Of a DNA stretch of 30,717 nt, positions 4,670 to 13,007 are shown piece by piece. The stretch is from positions 1-30,717 of the IMG/VR virus record IMGVR_UViG_3300010370_006882; one strand, 5' to 3'. Each line of letters opens with the position of its first letter. Position 1 is the stretch's first letter. This DNA comes from a virus. The notes below the pieces were generated by a model. That model saw only the letters and a program-made list of their open reading frames with translations, was not told where the DNA came from and made no database searches. The position numbers and the translations under genes were made by a program.

Positions 4670-7433
4670 TCCTGCTTTTTTAAGTACAGATAGCTTTGGC
4701 GACAGAACTTTCTTAACCAATCTTGAAAATAATATGAAGTTATTTCTGGATTGGGGATTTTTAAATATTGGTGCATACCAAAATGTGTCTATTCCTTCAA
4801 CTAATATACACAATTTTAATTTGCATCTTTTACGGCCAAAAAAGGATGCTACTCAATTATCGTATAAAGTATGGATTTCTCCAAAGAAGGACTGGGTTCA
4901 TGAGAGTGGGGTTTGTTTTAAAAATGAATCACCATTAGCTTTTAGTGGTCTATATATTAATAATGTTTTTTATCCTGGTCCAACCGGTAATAATACTATT
5001 GGATACAAGGTGGATTATCCTAATGGTCAGATACTTTTTAATTCAGCAGTGCCACCAACATCAATAGTAGCTGCTGATTATAGCTACAAAATTGTTCAAG
5101 TATATAAATCTAATAGTTTTCCTCAGTGGAAAGAGATTCAATTAGATTCTAGCTTAAATTCATTTAATCAGTTTCAAAAATATGATACGGGCGATTTTGC
5201 TTTAGATGCTGAACATCGAGTACAATTACCATCCATAATTATTGATATTGATAGTAGAAGTACCGCTAAACCATTTAGACTTGGTGATAGATCTCTGATT
5301 ATATCTCAAGATATATTATTACACGTTTTATCTGATAATAAAAATGATAGAAATACTATCTTAGATATTGTTAGACTACAAAAAGATCGTTATGTATGGT
5401 TATTTGATACTAATAAAGTTATAGCGGATAAAAAATACGAATTAAATTTTGATGGATCAATTAATACTAATGGAAATAATTATCATTCGTTAGTTAATAA
5501 TCCAACATATCGTTGGAAATTAAGCAGAATAACTGATGTTAGTTTTTCTGATATTACTTTTTATCATATGAATTTATTTGGGTCTACTATACGATTAACC
5601 CAAGAAATTATTTATGAAGACTTTTCATCTACATGTTTTGTAGAAGATGAAAGTTCTGGATTTAGTGGTGTTGAAAGTATTAGTTTAAGTAGTAGTTCTT
5701 CTAGTTCGAGTAGTGGTAGTAGCGAAAGTAGCGGACCTAGTGTTAGCGAAGGTAGTAGTGCTCCTAGCAGTAGCGAAAGTAGCGGACCTAGTGTTAGCGA
5801 AAGTAGCGGACCTAGTGTTAGCGAAGGTAGTAGTACTCCTAGCAGTAGTGAAAGCAGTAGCGCTCCTAGCAGTAGCGGCAGTAGTAGCGCTCCTAGCAGT
5901 AGCGGCAGTAGTAGCGCTCTTAGTAGTAGTGAAAGTAGTAGCGCTCCTAGCAGTAGTGAGAGTAGCAGTGGAAGTAGTAGCGCTCCTAGCAGTAGTGAAA
6001 GCAGTAGCGCTCTTAGTAGTAGTGAAAGTAGTAGCGCTCCTAGCAGTAGTGAGAGTAGCAGTGGAAGTAGTAGTGCTCCTAGCAGTAGTGGAAGTAGCAG
6101 TGGAAGTAGTAGTGCTCCTAGCAGTAGTGGAAGTAGCAGTGGAAGTAGTAGCGCTAGTAGCGGAACTACTAGTAATAGCACAAGTGAAAGTAGTAGTGCT
6201 AGTAGTAGCACTAGCGATAAATGTAATGTAGTAGGATGTCCAGATGCTGATGAAAATGCTAATATAATTGATTGTGGTTTAGTTGATCCTAATTGTTATT
6301 TTGATTGTAATATTTGCGATTGTATATGCTCTAGTAGTAGCGAAAGTTATATTAGCGAAGGTACAAGTGGTAGTAGTGGAGCAACCAGCGGTAGTAGCGG
6401 AACTACTAGTGGTAGTAGCGGAACTACTAGTGGTAGTAGCGGACCTACCAGCGGAAGTAGTAGCAGCACATCCGAAGCATGTACAGATTGTTATGCATGG
6501 GCGGCTGGTTTAGATGGAAGTAAGATAGGAGTATATATCGCTAATTCAATGGGACTTGTATGTGGTACCAAACTAATGACACTACAATCGAATGGAGGTA
6601 CTTGTGTATCCGGATCAGTAACAATATGTGGTGCCACAGCTGTTGCGGATAGATGCTGTATTCCAGAATGCGACGATTATACAGACTGTAGTTGTTGGCC
6701 AGATAATAGTACTTTATCTTGTGCTACTGGCAGTAAAGTTCGATCTGGGTGCGGATGTAATTATGGTGGAACTGTTATATTTTTACCATCCGAAGCAGAA
6801 GAAGGATGCGAATGTTGTGGATGTGAGGTTGGTACATGTATAGCGTGGGGACCCAATCTTCCGGGTGGTTATTCATGTGGTTGTCCAAGTTCGGATGCAA
6901 CTTGCTGTGGAGATGCTGATAATTTTTGTATTCATACTGTTCCAGGAGATCCTAATCAATCATGTATCGATGGACTAGAAGGAATACCAGGAGGAAATAC
7001 TGGAGATTGTGGTGATTGTGGAGTAACTATTGTAGATCAAACTACATATGATAATACAGGAGAGGTGGTATGTAAAGAAACGTATCTAGCATGTGGTCCA
7101 ATTCTTGCTAGTCCACCACCAATTGAATGCGAAGGAGGATCAGGAAATTGCTTATTTGTTACACAATACCATTGTGCTCTTAAACAAGAATGGATTTGTG
7201 ATTTTATTCCCGATAATCAAGGAGATGATCAAGATTCGTGTGCGTGTTACATTGCTTCTGAAAATTATGTTCCTTGTTCAGAGTGTACTAATACGCCACC
7301 ACCAATGTCTCAACCTGGCGATGATCAAACGCCTGAAGGTTGTCGCAATTTTACATATTGTCAGTATTATGACTGCAATGGAGTATGTGGTGAAGGCGAT
7401 GGATGTGGCCCAGCCAAAACAGTAAATTTTTAA
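4659..7433 (+). CDS. Large Ser-rich and Cys-rich putative virion surface protein
   Basis: This 924-residue protein has three parts. Residues 1 to about 330 are an ordinary globular region with beta-type sequence (for example VDYPNGQILFNSAVPPTSIV), probably the part that fixes it to the virion. Residues about 338-520 and 561-604 are low-complexity Ser/Gly/Pro/Ala/Glu tracts built from SSS, SES and APSSS or GSSGTTS units, likely an extended stalk. Residues 526-560 and 605-924 hold about 49 cysteines, often as CxC or CC, suggesting many disulfides or metal sites. No signal peptide or membrane segment is evident. Position ahead of the packaging genes fits a structural role such as a head or neck fibre. 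The Ser tract is a plausible glycosylation target; adhesion is inference. I do not recognise a named family. Confidence 0.75.
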   Translation: MSYNPAFLSTDSFGDRTFLTNLENNMKLFLDWGFLNIGAYQNVSIPSTNIHNFNLHLLRPKKDATQLSYKVWISPKKDWVHESGVCFKNESPLAFSGLYINNVFYPGPTGNNTIGYKVDYPNGQILFNSAVPPTSIVAADYSYKIVQVYKSNSFPQWKEIQLDSSLNSFNQFQKYDTGDFALDAEHRVQLPSIIIDIDSRSTAKPFRLGDRSLIISQDILLHVLSDNKNDRNTILDIVRLQKDRYVWLFDTNKVIADKKYELNFDGSINTNGNNYHSLVNNPTYRWKLSRITDVSFSDITFYHMNLFGSTIRLTQEIIYEDFSSTCFVEDESSGFSGVESISLSSSSSSSSSGSSESSGPSVSEGSSAPSSSESSGPSVSESSGPSVSEGSSTPSSSESSSAPSSSGSSSAPSSSGSSSALSSSESSSAPSSSESSSGSSSAPSSSESSSALSSSESSSAPSSSESSSGSSSAPSSSGSSSGSSSAPSSSGSSSGSSSASSGTTSNSTSESSSASSSTSDKCNVVGCPDADENANIIDCGLVDPNCYFDCNICDCICSSSSESYISEGTSGSSGATSGSSGTTSGSSGTTSGSSGPTSGSSSSTSEACTDCYAWAAGLDGSKIGVYIANSMGLVCGTKLMTLQSNGGTCVSGSVTICGATAVADRCCIPECDDYTDCSCWPDNSTLSCATGSKVRSGCGCNYGGTVIFLPSEAEEGCECCGCEVGTCIAWGPNLPGGYSCGCPSSDATCCGDADNFCIHTVPGDPNQSCIDGLEGIPGGNTGDCGDCGVTIVDQTTYDNTGEVVCKETYLACGPILASPPPIECEGGSGNCLFVTQYHCALKQEWICDFIPDNQGDDQDSCACYIASENYVPCSECTNTPPPMSQPGDDQTPEGCRNFTYCQYYDCNGVCGEGDGCGPAKTVNF
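5671..6215 (+). repeat. Imperfect tandem repeats encoding Ser-rich stalk
   Basis: Short units of AGT/AGC serine codons interrupted by GAA, GGA and GCTCCT make an imperfect array of 15-30-base blocks; one longer block around 5925-5995 recurs almost unchanged around 6018-6090. The array keeps the reading frame of the 924-aa gene throughout. Long open frames on the other strand and in the next frame across it are by-products of the repeat. Confidence 0.9.
6334..6470 (+). repeat. Second Ser/Gly/Thr repeat tract
   Basis: A run of GGTAGTAGCGGAACTACTA-type units (15 bases, encoding GSSGT and T/S) repeats about four to five times between two cysteine-rich segments of the 924-aa protein. Confidence 0.85.
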
Positions 7434-7448
7434 TATACTAATAAATTT

Positions 7449-7736
7449 ATGAGAAACTTTAAAGATCCATTATATAAAATATGGAGAAAACAAATTTACT
7501 CTAGAGATAATTTCGTTTGTCAATGGCCTAATTGTAATAATAAACAACGCTTAAATGCTCACCATATTTACAAATGGAGCGATTTTCCTGGTTTAAGATT
7601 TAGCCTTAATAACGGAATAACCTTGTGTAAAAGGCATCATGATCTTATTAAAAATAATGAGGATAGTTATTCTGAGTTTTTTACCAAACTAATACTGAAT
7701 AAAAGGACAAATAATGATCATAGAAAAAAAGATTAA
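7449..7736 (+). CDS. HNH endonuclease
   Basis: A 95-residue nuclease of the HNH type. Visible residues are a zinc-binding pair C24-x4-C29, the AHH signature (H38, H39) in LNAHHIYKW, N54/N55 in SLNNGITLC, C60 and H63/H64 in CKRHHDLI. Small HNH proteins next to terminase genes are known in HK97-like phages to work with the packaging motor in cutting DNA at the cos or pac site, and the large terminase lies 1.3 kb downstream. It could also be a homing nuclease, but it is not inside an intron or a split gene. There is no strong ribosome-binding site; the gap from the preceding gene is 15 bases and it overlaps the next gene by 23. Confidence 0.9.
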   Translation: MRNFKDPLYKIWRKQIYSRDNFVCQWPNCNNKQRLNAHHIYKWSDFPGLRFSLNNGITLCKRHHDLIKNNEDSYSEFFTKLILNKRTNNDHRKKD

Positions 7737-8289
7737 TCTTAAAAGATATCCATATACTGATCCTAAAAGTAAACAAATAGTATATCCTGATCCGTTAGTA
7801 CTAGATAATTTAGAAATTAGTTTTGAGGATAGACCAAAACAAAAAATGATACTAGCCAAAATTGAAAATATCCCTATGCCATTAGTGCTATATCATGGTA
7901 AGGATTATGATAATTTAGGGGATTGGACTAAAAAACAATTAGAGGAAAAGATTACGACTTTATTAGGAGACGATCCTGAAGCTGTATTACAAAGATATTT
8001 TCCAAAAACACTAGAATCTCATCCTAATGGACCAGGAACCCAATTAAGCAATATGTTAAGTAGTATTGGTATAACAAGTTCTCCAACATGTTCATGTAAG
8101 CAAAGAGCTATAACCATGAATGAGAATGGACCAGAATGGTGTGAAAATAATATGGATACTATTATTGGATGGTTAAAAGAAGAAGCTACTAAGCGAAAAT
8201 TACCATTTGTTGAAACTGTGGCTCGACTAATGGTCAAAAGAGCTATTAGTAAATCTAAACGACTATTAAAACAACAAAATAATGGATAA
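7714..8289 (+). CDS. Conserved-looking hypothetical protein with CxC cluster
   Basis: A 191-residue protein of unknown function. Residues 1-100 look like a folded domain with beta and helical sequence (MILAKIENIPMPLVLYHG), including an acidic segment LLGDDPEAVLQRYFP. Residues 120-165 carry the most distinctive part: C126-x-C128 in TCSCKQRAITMNENGP, then EWC at 141-143 and a helix NNMDTIIGWLKEEATKR, which suggests a small metal site. The C-terminus is basic (KRAISKSKRLLK). AAGGA lies nine bases before the ATG. It overlaps the genes on both sides, so it is translated with the two nucleases and probably takes part in DNA processing or packaging. I do not assign a function. Confidence 0.75.
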   Translation: MIIEKKINLKRYPYTDPKSKQIVYPDPLVLDNLEISFEDRPKQKMILAKIENIPMPLVLYHGKDYDNLGDWTKKQLEEKITTLLGDDPEAVLQRYFPKTLESHPNGPGTQLSNMLSSIGITSSPTCSCKQRAITMNENGPEWCENNMDTIIGWLKEEATKRKLPFVETVARLMVKRAISKSKRLLKQQNNG

Positions 8290-8755
8290 TAATTTTACAA
8301 TCATTGTTGATACACGAGAACAAAAACCTTGGCAGTTTAATGAATATGCAACTGCTGTTAGAAAATTAGATACTGGAGACTATAGTGTAGAAGGTTTGGA
8401 AAACATATTATGCATAGAAAGAAAAAGAAGTGTTAGTGAAATTGCTAATAATATAACGGAGAGCAGATTTAAAGATGTTTTATCACGAATGTCTAAATAT
8501 AGATTTCCATTTATATTGTTAGAATTTGATCTACAAGACGTTTTAAACTTTCCTGTTGGTTCTGAAATACCAAAAAGTGTTTGGTCAAAAATTAAAATTT
8601 CTCCAAAGTATATATTAAAAATGATACTAGATATGTCTTTAACATATAATATATATGTTATATTTTGTGGAAATAAAACTAACGCAGAAACTTACGCAAC
8701 ATCAATTATGAAAAAAATATATGACAAATACGGAAATCAACAAGAAATTATTTGA
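8282..8755 (+). CDS. ERCC4 (XPF/Mus81-type) nuclease
   Basis: A stand-alone 157-residue nuclease domain of the ERCC4 family, which cuts branched or flapped DNA. Seen are VDTREQKPW at 9-17, LDTGDYS at 29-35 and the catalytic IERKR at 45-49 (E46, K48 in the E-R-K triad), followed by helices ending in a YKFIL-like core (YRFPFILLEFD at 73-83). There is no helix-hairpin-helix domain, unlike the cellular XPF and Mus81 proteins, which is typical of phage versions. The gene overlaps the large terminase by 35 bases. A likely role is removing branches from replicated DNA before packaging, like other phage resolvases; a role in recombination is equally possible. Confidence 0.88.
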   Translation: MDNNFTIIVDTREQKPWQFNEYATAVRKLDTGDYSVEGLENILCIERKRSVSEIANNITESRFKDVLSRMSKYRFPFILLEFDLQDVLNFPVGSEIPKSVWSKIKISPKYILKMILDMSLTYNIYVIFCGNKTNAETYATSIMKKIYDKYGNQQEII

Positions 8756-10757
8756 TGATGCTTGGCTTGGATTAGGGGATATTAGTCTAATAAATATTCC
8801 TAAAAATCCAATGATAGGACGATCAGAAGAAGATATAGAAAATCCAGATATTCATTTATTGCGCTTAATGACTAATCCAATTTATTTTGGATTTACTGTT
8901 AAAGCACTATTTAATATAGAATTACATCCTATACAGATTGCTATTTTACAAGAATTTTGGAACAGACCATTTCCAATGTTTATCGCTAGTCGCGGTTTTG
9001 GTAAGAGCTTTTTATTAGCTCTTTATGCTACTCTTAAATGTATATTCGTTCCTAATACTAAAATTGTGATTGTGGGTGCTGCATTTCGTCAGAGTAAAAT
9101 CATTTTTGAATATATGGAAAATTTATGGAGAAACAGTCCAATATTACGCAGTATATTTAATGGTAATGATGATGGTCCACGACGAGATGTTGATAGATGT
9201 ACGATTAGACTAGGAGATAGTTGGGCTATTGCTATTCCTTTGGGAACAGGAGAAAAAATTAGAGGTTTACGTGCTCATATTATTATCGCAGACGAATTTG
9301 CATCTATTAGTCCAGATATTTATGAAACAGTAGTCTCTGGTTTCGCTGCTGTATCTGCTAGTCCCATACAAAATGTTAAGGCAGAAGCCAAGAAAAAGGC
9401 CATGAGAGAACAAGGATTGTGGAGCGACGAATTAGAAGAATTAAGCATTAGTAAAAGTAATCAGGCAATTATATCTGGAACAGCAGATTATTCATTTAAA
9501 CATTTTGCTAGTTATTGGAAAAGATATAAAGCTATTATTAATAGTAAGGGTGATACAAAAATTTTAGAAGAAATCTTTAATGGCGAAGTACCAGAAAATT
9601 TTAATTGGAAAGACTACTCTATAGTTAGAATTCCTTATGAGTTAATACCCAAGGGATTTATGGATGACAAACAAGTAGCTAGAGCTAAAGCTACTATTCA
9701 TAGTGGTATATATAATATGGAATATGCCGCTTGTTTTACAGCAGATAGCGAAGGATTTTTTAAGAGAAGTTTAATAGAAAGCTGTACGGTTAATGATGAG
9801 AATCCAATCATAGGAAAAGATGGTCCAATTATTTTCGATCCTTGTATTAGGGGAGACTTAAATAAAAAATATGTTATGGGAGTTGACCCCGCTAGTGAAC
9901 AAGATAATTTTAGTATAATAATACTGGAAGTTAATCCTGATCATAGACGAATAGTATATTGTTGGACTACTAATAGAAGTAATTTTAGAGATAGACAAAA
10001 AATGGGTTTAGTTAAGGAACATGATTTTTATGGATTTTGTGCTAGAAAGATTCGTAATTTAATGAAGAGCTTTCCATGCCTAGCCATAGGCATGGATGCT
10101 CAAGGCGGTGGTGTTGCCGTAGAAGAAGCCCTTCATGACCCGTCAAAAATGGAAGAGGGAGAACAATTTATTTGGCCGATTATTAACTATGACAAAGCTA
10201 AAGACACAGACCATCAAATTGGTTTACATATTTTAGAATTAGTTCAATTTGCTAGAGCAGAATGGGTAGCTCAAGCTAATCATGGTTTAAGAAAAGATTT
10301 TGAAGATAAAATAACTTTATTTCCACATTTTGATTCATTAACAATAGGCTTAGCACTAGAAAACGAAGGAAAAAATATTCTTGAGGCTGATCTGAATCCA
10401 CTGTATGACAGTTTTAGCGAATGTATAGTAGAGATAGAAGAATTAAAAAATGAGCTTACAACCATTGTAATGACGCAAACAGGACAAAGCTCAGGATCAC
10501 GAGATCGTTGGGATACTCCAGAAACTAAAACTCCTAATGGTAAAAAGGGAAAATTAAGAAAAGATAGATATAGCGCATTAATTATTGCTAATATGATAGC
10601 AAGACAAATGACTAATCAACTACAGCCTCAAAGATATGATATTATAGGAGATAGTACAAAAAATATGGTCGATGCTAGAGATAAACAAATGTATAGAGGA
10701 CCATCATGGTTTACTGATGCAGCAAATGATGATATATACATGGGAATTCAAAAATAA
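8721..10757 (+). CDS. terL: Terminase large subunit (ATPase and nuclease)
   Basis: The DNA-packaging motor, which hydrolyses ATP to drive DNA into the prohead and cuts genome units. In 678 residues, the ATPase shows an adenine-type PIQIAIL motif near 70, Walker A at 89-96 (ASRGFGKS) and Walker B at 187-192 (IIIADE). The RNase H-like nuclease shows D389 in MGVDPASEQDNFS, D459 in AIGMDAQGG and D615 in RKDRYSALI. Residues 218-245 form a charged helical stretch between the ATPase core and the linker. The first ATG is inside the ERCC4 gene with no clear ribosome-binding site; coupling is likely. Length and motifs are complete. Confidence 0.96.
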   Translation: MTNTEINKKLFDDAWLGLGDISLINIPKNPMIGRSEEDIENPDIHLLRLMTNPIYFGFTVKALFNIELHPIQIAILQEFWNRPFPMFIASRGFGKSFLLALYATLKCIFVPNTKIVIVGAAFRQSKIIFEYMENLWRNSPILRSIFNGNDDGPRRDVDRCTIRLGDSWAIAIPLGTGEKIRGLRAHIIIADEFASISPDIYETVVSGFAAVSASPIQNVKAEAKKKAMREQGLWSDELEELSISKSNQAIISGTADYSFKHFASYWKRYKAIINSKGDTKILEEIFNGEVPENFNWKDYSIVRIPYELIPKGFMDDKQVARAKATIHSGIYNMEYAACFTADSEGFFKRSLIESCTVNDENPIIGKDGPIIFDPCIRGDLNKKYVMGVDPASEQDNFSIIILEVNPDHRRIVYCWTTNRSNFRDRQKMGLVKEHDFYGFCARKIRNLMKSFPCLAIGMDAQGGGVAVEEALHDPSKMEEGEQFIWPIINYDKAKDTDHQIGLHILELVQFARAEWVAQANHGLRKDFEDKITLFPHFDSLTIGLALENEGKNILEADLNPLYDSFSECIVEIEELKNELTTIVMTQTGQSSGSRDRWDTPETKTPNGKKGKLRKDRYSALIIANMIARQMTNQLQPQRYDIIGDSTKNMVDARDKQMYRGPSWFTDAANDDIYMGIQK

Positions 10758-10775
10758 GTGTAATTAATATATAAT
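10747..10775 (+). promoter_or_regulatory. Sigma-70-like promoter ahead of portal
   Basis: TTCAAA (10747-10752), a 17-base spacer and a perfect TATAAT (10770-10775) sit over the end of terL and the 46-base gap before the portal gene. The -35 matches four of six positions. It would give the head genes their own start independent of the packaging genes. Confidence 0.4.
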
Positions 10776-10803
10776 ACTATTACAATCCTTTTAATAAAAC
10801 TAT

Positions 10804-12996
10804 ATGGCTAAAAAATATCCAAAAAGCGATGCTATTCAAGATGCTACCCAAATAGGCCAAGAGGCTTATGTTACATGGGGAGATGATCTATCAAGCAAAA
10901 CATCAGCCCTAAATAAATCATCAGAGTCGTTAGACGAATACGCCGGTATACAGCACTCTATTGCATCAAATTATTTAAGAAATGATTTTTCTAACATTTT
11001 ACCCAATAATATTTCTGGACGACCAGGATTAAGTCGTAGTGATTATGACTATTTTAGACCACAAGAGGCTGTACCAGATAGAATCAAAGATATTATCAAA
11101 AGAGCGGATACTATTTATCAAAGAATAGGTTTAGTTAAAAATGTTATTGATTTAATGGGTGATTTTTCATCTCAGGGTATTCGTATAGTTCATCCCAATA
11201 AAAGAATAGAACGATTTTATAGAAATTGGTTTAAAAAAGTACGAGGCAAAGATAGAAGCGAAAGATTTTTGAATAATATTTATCGTACAGGTAATGTTGT
11301 AATCTCTAGACAAACAGCCAAACTAGGATTACGAACAGAAACCAAAATGTATAAAACTACTGCTGCTGATTTTAATGAACAAAATTTACAAGACGAAGAA
11401 ATTACACTAGGACGAAAAGAAATTCCTTGGAAATATACTTTTATAGATCCTTTCTTTGTTGATATAGCAGCAGGCCCACTATCTTCATTTGTGCAAAAGA
11501 AAGTATATAGTTTATTATTACCAGCAAATATTCGTAAACTAATTAATTCACCAAAAAATGAACAAGAAAAATTAGTGGTTTCAAAACTACCCTTAGAAGT
11601 AATAGAAGCTGCTAAAAGTAAAAAACCATATATGTTAGATAGTTCTAAAACATTGGTATATCATTACAAAAAAGATGATTGGCAGATATGGGCATATCCA
11701 ATGATATATGCTATTATGGATGATATAACAGTACTAGAAAAACTTAAACTAGCAGATATGGCAGCGCTCGACGGTGCTATTAGTAATATCCGCATATTTA
11801 AATTAGGTAATTTAGAACATAAGATTGCCCCAACCAAAGCTGCTGCTGCTAAATTAGCATCAATATTACAAAACAATGTTGGTGGTGGAACAATGGATAT
11901 TGTGTGGGGGCCAGATATAGAATTGTTAGAAAGTAATACTAATGTTCACCAATTTTTAGGAGAGGGTAAATATACTCCACATTTAAATAATGTATATGCT
12001 GGTCTTGGTATTCCTCCAACTCTCACAGGAACATATGGAGCAGCAGGAACAACTAATAATTTCATTAGTCTAAAAACACTCACCCAAAGATTACAATATG
12101 GTCGTGATGTTCTAATTCAATTTTGGGATAACGAAATAGAATTAGTTCAAAAAGCTATGGGTTTTAGATATCCTGCTAGAATAGAATTTGATAGAATGGA
12201 TTTAAGTAATGAAGAAGCTGAAAAAGCACTACTAATACAACTAGCAGATAGAAATGTTATTAGCGATGAATTCTTACAGAAACGTTTTGGTGCTGATCCT
12301 GAGATGGAAAGAGTTCGTCTTAATAGAGAGTCGAAGGATAGAACAGCAGAAAGAATGGTTCAAAAAATGGGACCATATAATAATATCGATAATGATATGA
12401 AGAAAATAGCATTACAACTAGGACTAGTTTCTCCAAGTGAAGTTGGTTTAGATTTAATGGAGAAAAAAGCAGGACAAAAAACTTTGTTAGAAATTAGAAA
12501 TGAATTGGAAATTAAAAAAGCTAAAAAAATTCCGAAAGCCGCCCCACAACCGGAACAACCAGCGGGTAGATCTGGTCAGGGTAGACCACCAGCTAAAAAA
12601 GATAGCTCAAAAAGAAAAACCAAACAATTTGCTCCACAAACAGGAGCCTCCCTAATACTATCAGCAAATACTCTTCAAGATAGAATAAATACAATTGCTA
12701 ATCCTATTCTGCTTAATTTTTATAGCAAAAAAAATATGAGAAGTCTATCTAATGAAGAATATGCTGAAGCAGAAATTTTCAAAACCAAATTACTATTTAC
12801 TATAAGCCCAAAGGAAAAATATGATGATCAAGAAATTATTGATAATATTCAAGCTGTTAATACTATTAATCCCATATACGGCCAATATAATAGGTTTATA
12901 AAGAATTTAGAAAAAAGTTTGGGCAAAAAATTATCTATAGAAGAAAATAAGCAAGCTAAGGCCTATTTTTATTCATTGGTGTATTCTGAAGTTTAA
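10804..12996 (+). CDS. Portal protein
   Basis: The ring at the special vertex of the capsid, through which DNA enters and to which the tail attaches. The call rests on position just after terL and on sequence: a helical N-terminal wing (VPDRIKDIIKRADTIYQRIGLVKNVIDLMG), the GNVVISRQTAKL segment near 162, a clip/stem-type region, and PTLTGTYGAAGTTNNF near 407-422 followed by the helix LQYGRDVLIQFWDNEIELV, as in many portals. The last 170 residues after ISDEFLQKRFG include a Lys/Pro/Gln-rich linker (about 575-615) and a separate helical domain. At 730 residues it is long for a portal. The ribosome-binding site is weak. Confidence 0.9.
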   Translation: MAKKYPKSDAIQDATQIGQEAYVTWGDDLSSKTSALNKSSESLDEYAGIQHSIASNYLRNDFSNILPNNISGRPGLSRSDYDYFRPQEAVPDRIKDIIKRADTIYQRIGLVKNVIDLMGDFSSQGIRIVHPNKRIERFYRNWFKKVRGKDRSERFLNNIYRTGNVVISRQTAKLGLRTETKMYKTTAADFNEQNLQDEEITLGRKEIPWKYTFIDPFFVDIAAGPLSSFVQKKVYSLLLPANIRKLINSPKNEQEKLVVSKLPLEVIEAAKSKKPYMLDSSKTLVYHYKKDDWQIWAYPMIYAIMDDITVLEKLKLADMAALDGAISNIRIFKLGNLEHKIAPTKAAAAKLASILQNNVGGGTMDIVWGPDIELLESNTNVHQFLGEGKYTPHLNNVYAGLGIPPTLTGTYGAAGTTNNFISLKTLTQRLQYGRDVLIQFWDNEIELVQKAMGFRYPARIEFDRMDLSNEEAEKALLIQLADRNVISDEFLQKRFGADPEMERVRLNRESKDRTAERMVQKMGPYNNIDNDMKKIALQLGLVSPSEVGLDLMEKKAGQKTLLEIRNELEIKKAKKIPKAAPQPEQPAGRSGQGRPPAKKDSSKRKTKQFAPQTGASLILSANTLQDRINTIANPILLNFYSKKNMRSLSNEEYAEAEIFKTKLLFTISPKEKYDDQEIIDNIQAVNTINPIYGQYNRFIKNLEKSLGKKLSIEENKQAKAYFYSLVYSEV

Positions 12997-13007
12997 GGAG
13001 ATTATTT

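Noticed and set aside
5612-6211. Minus-strand 199-aa Leu-rich open frame, and 172-aa Val/Ala-rich frame on the plus strand over 5713-6231
   Set aside because: Both are side-effects of AGT/AGC repeat codons of the 924-aa gene read in other frames; sequence is monotonous and no ribosome-binding site or independent domain is seen.
5671-6470. CRISPR-like array
   Set aside because: Repeats are short, imperfect and in frame with a gene; there are no constant repeats with unique spacers and no cas gene.
7449-7736. Homing endonuclease in an intron or intein
   Set aside because: No split gene surrounds it, and its place before TerL fits a packaging-associated HNH protein better.
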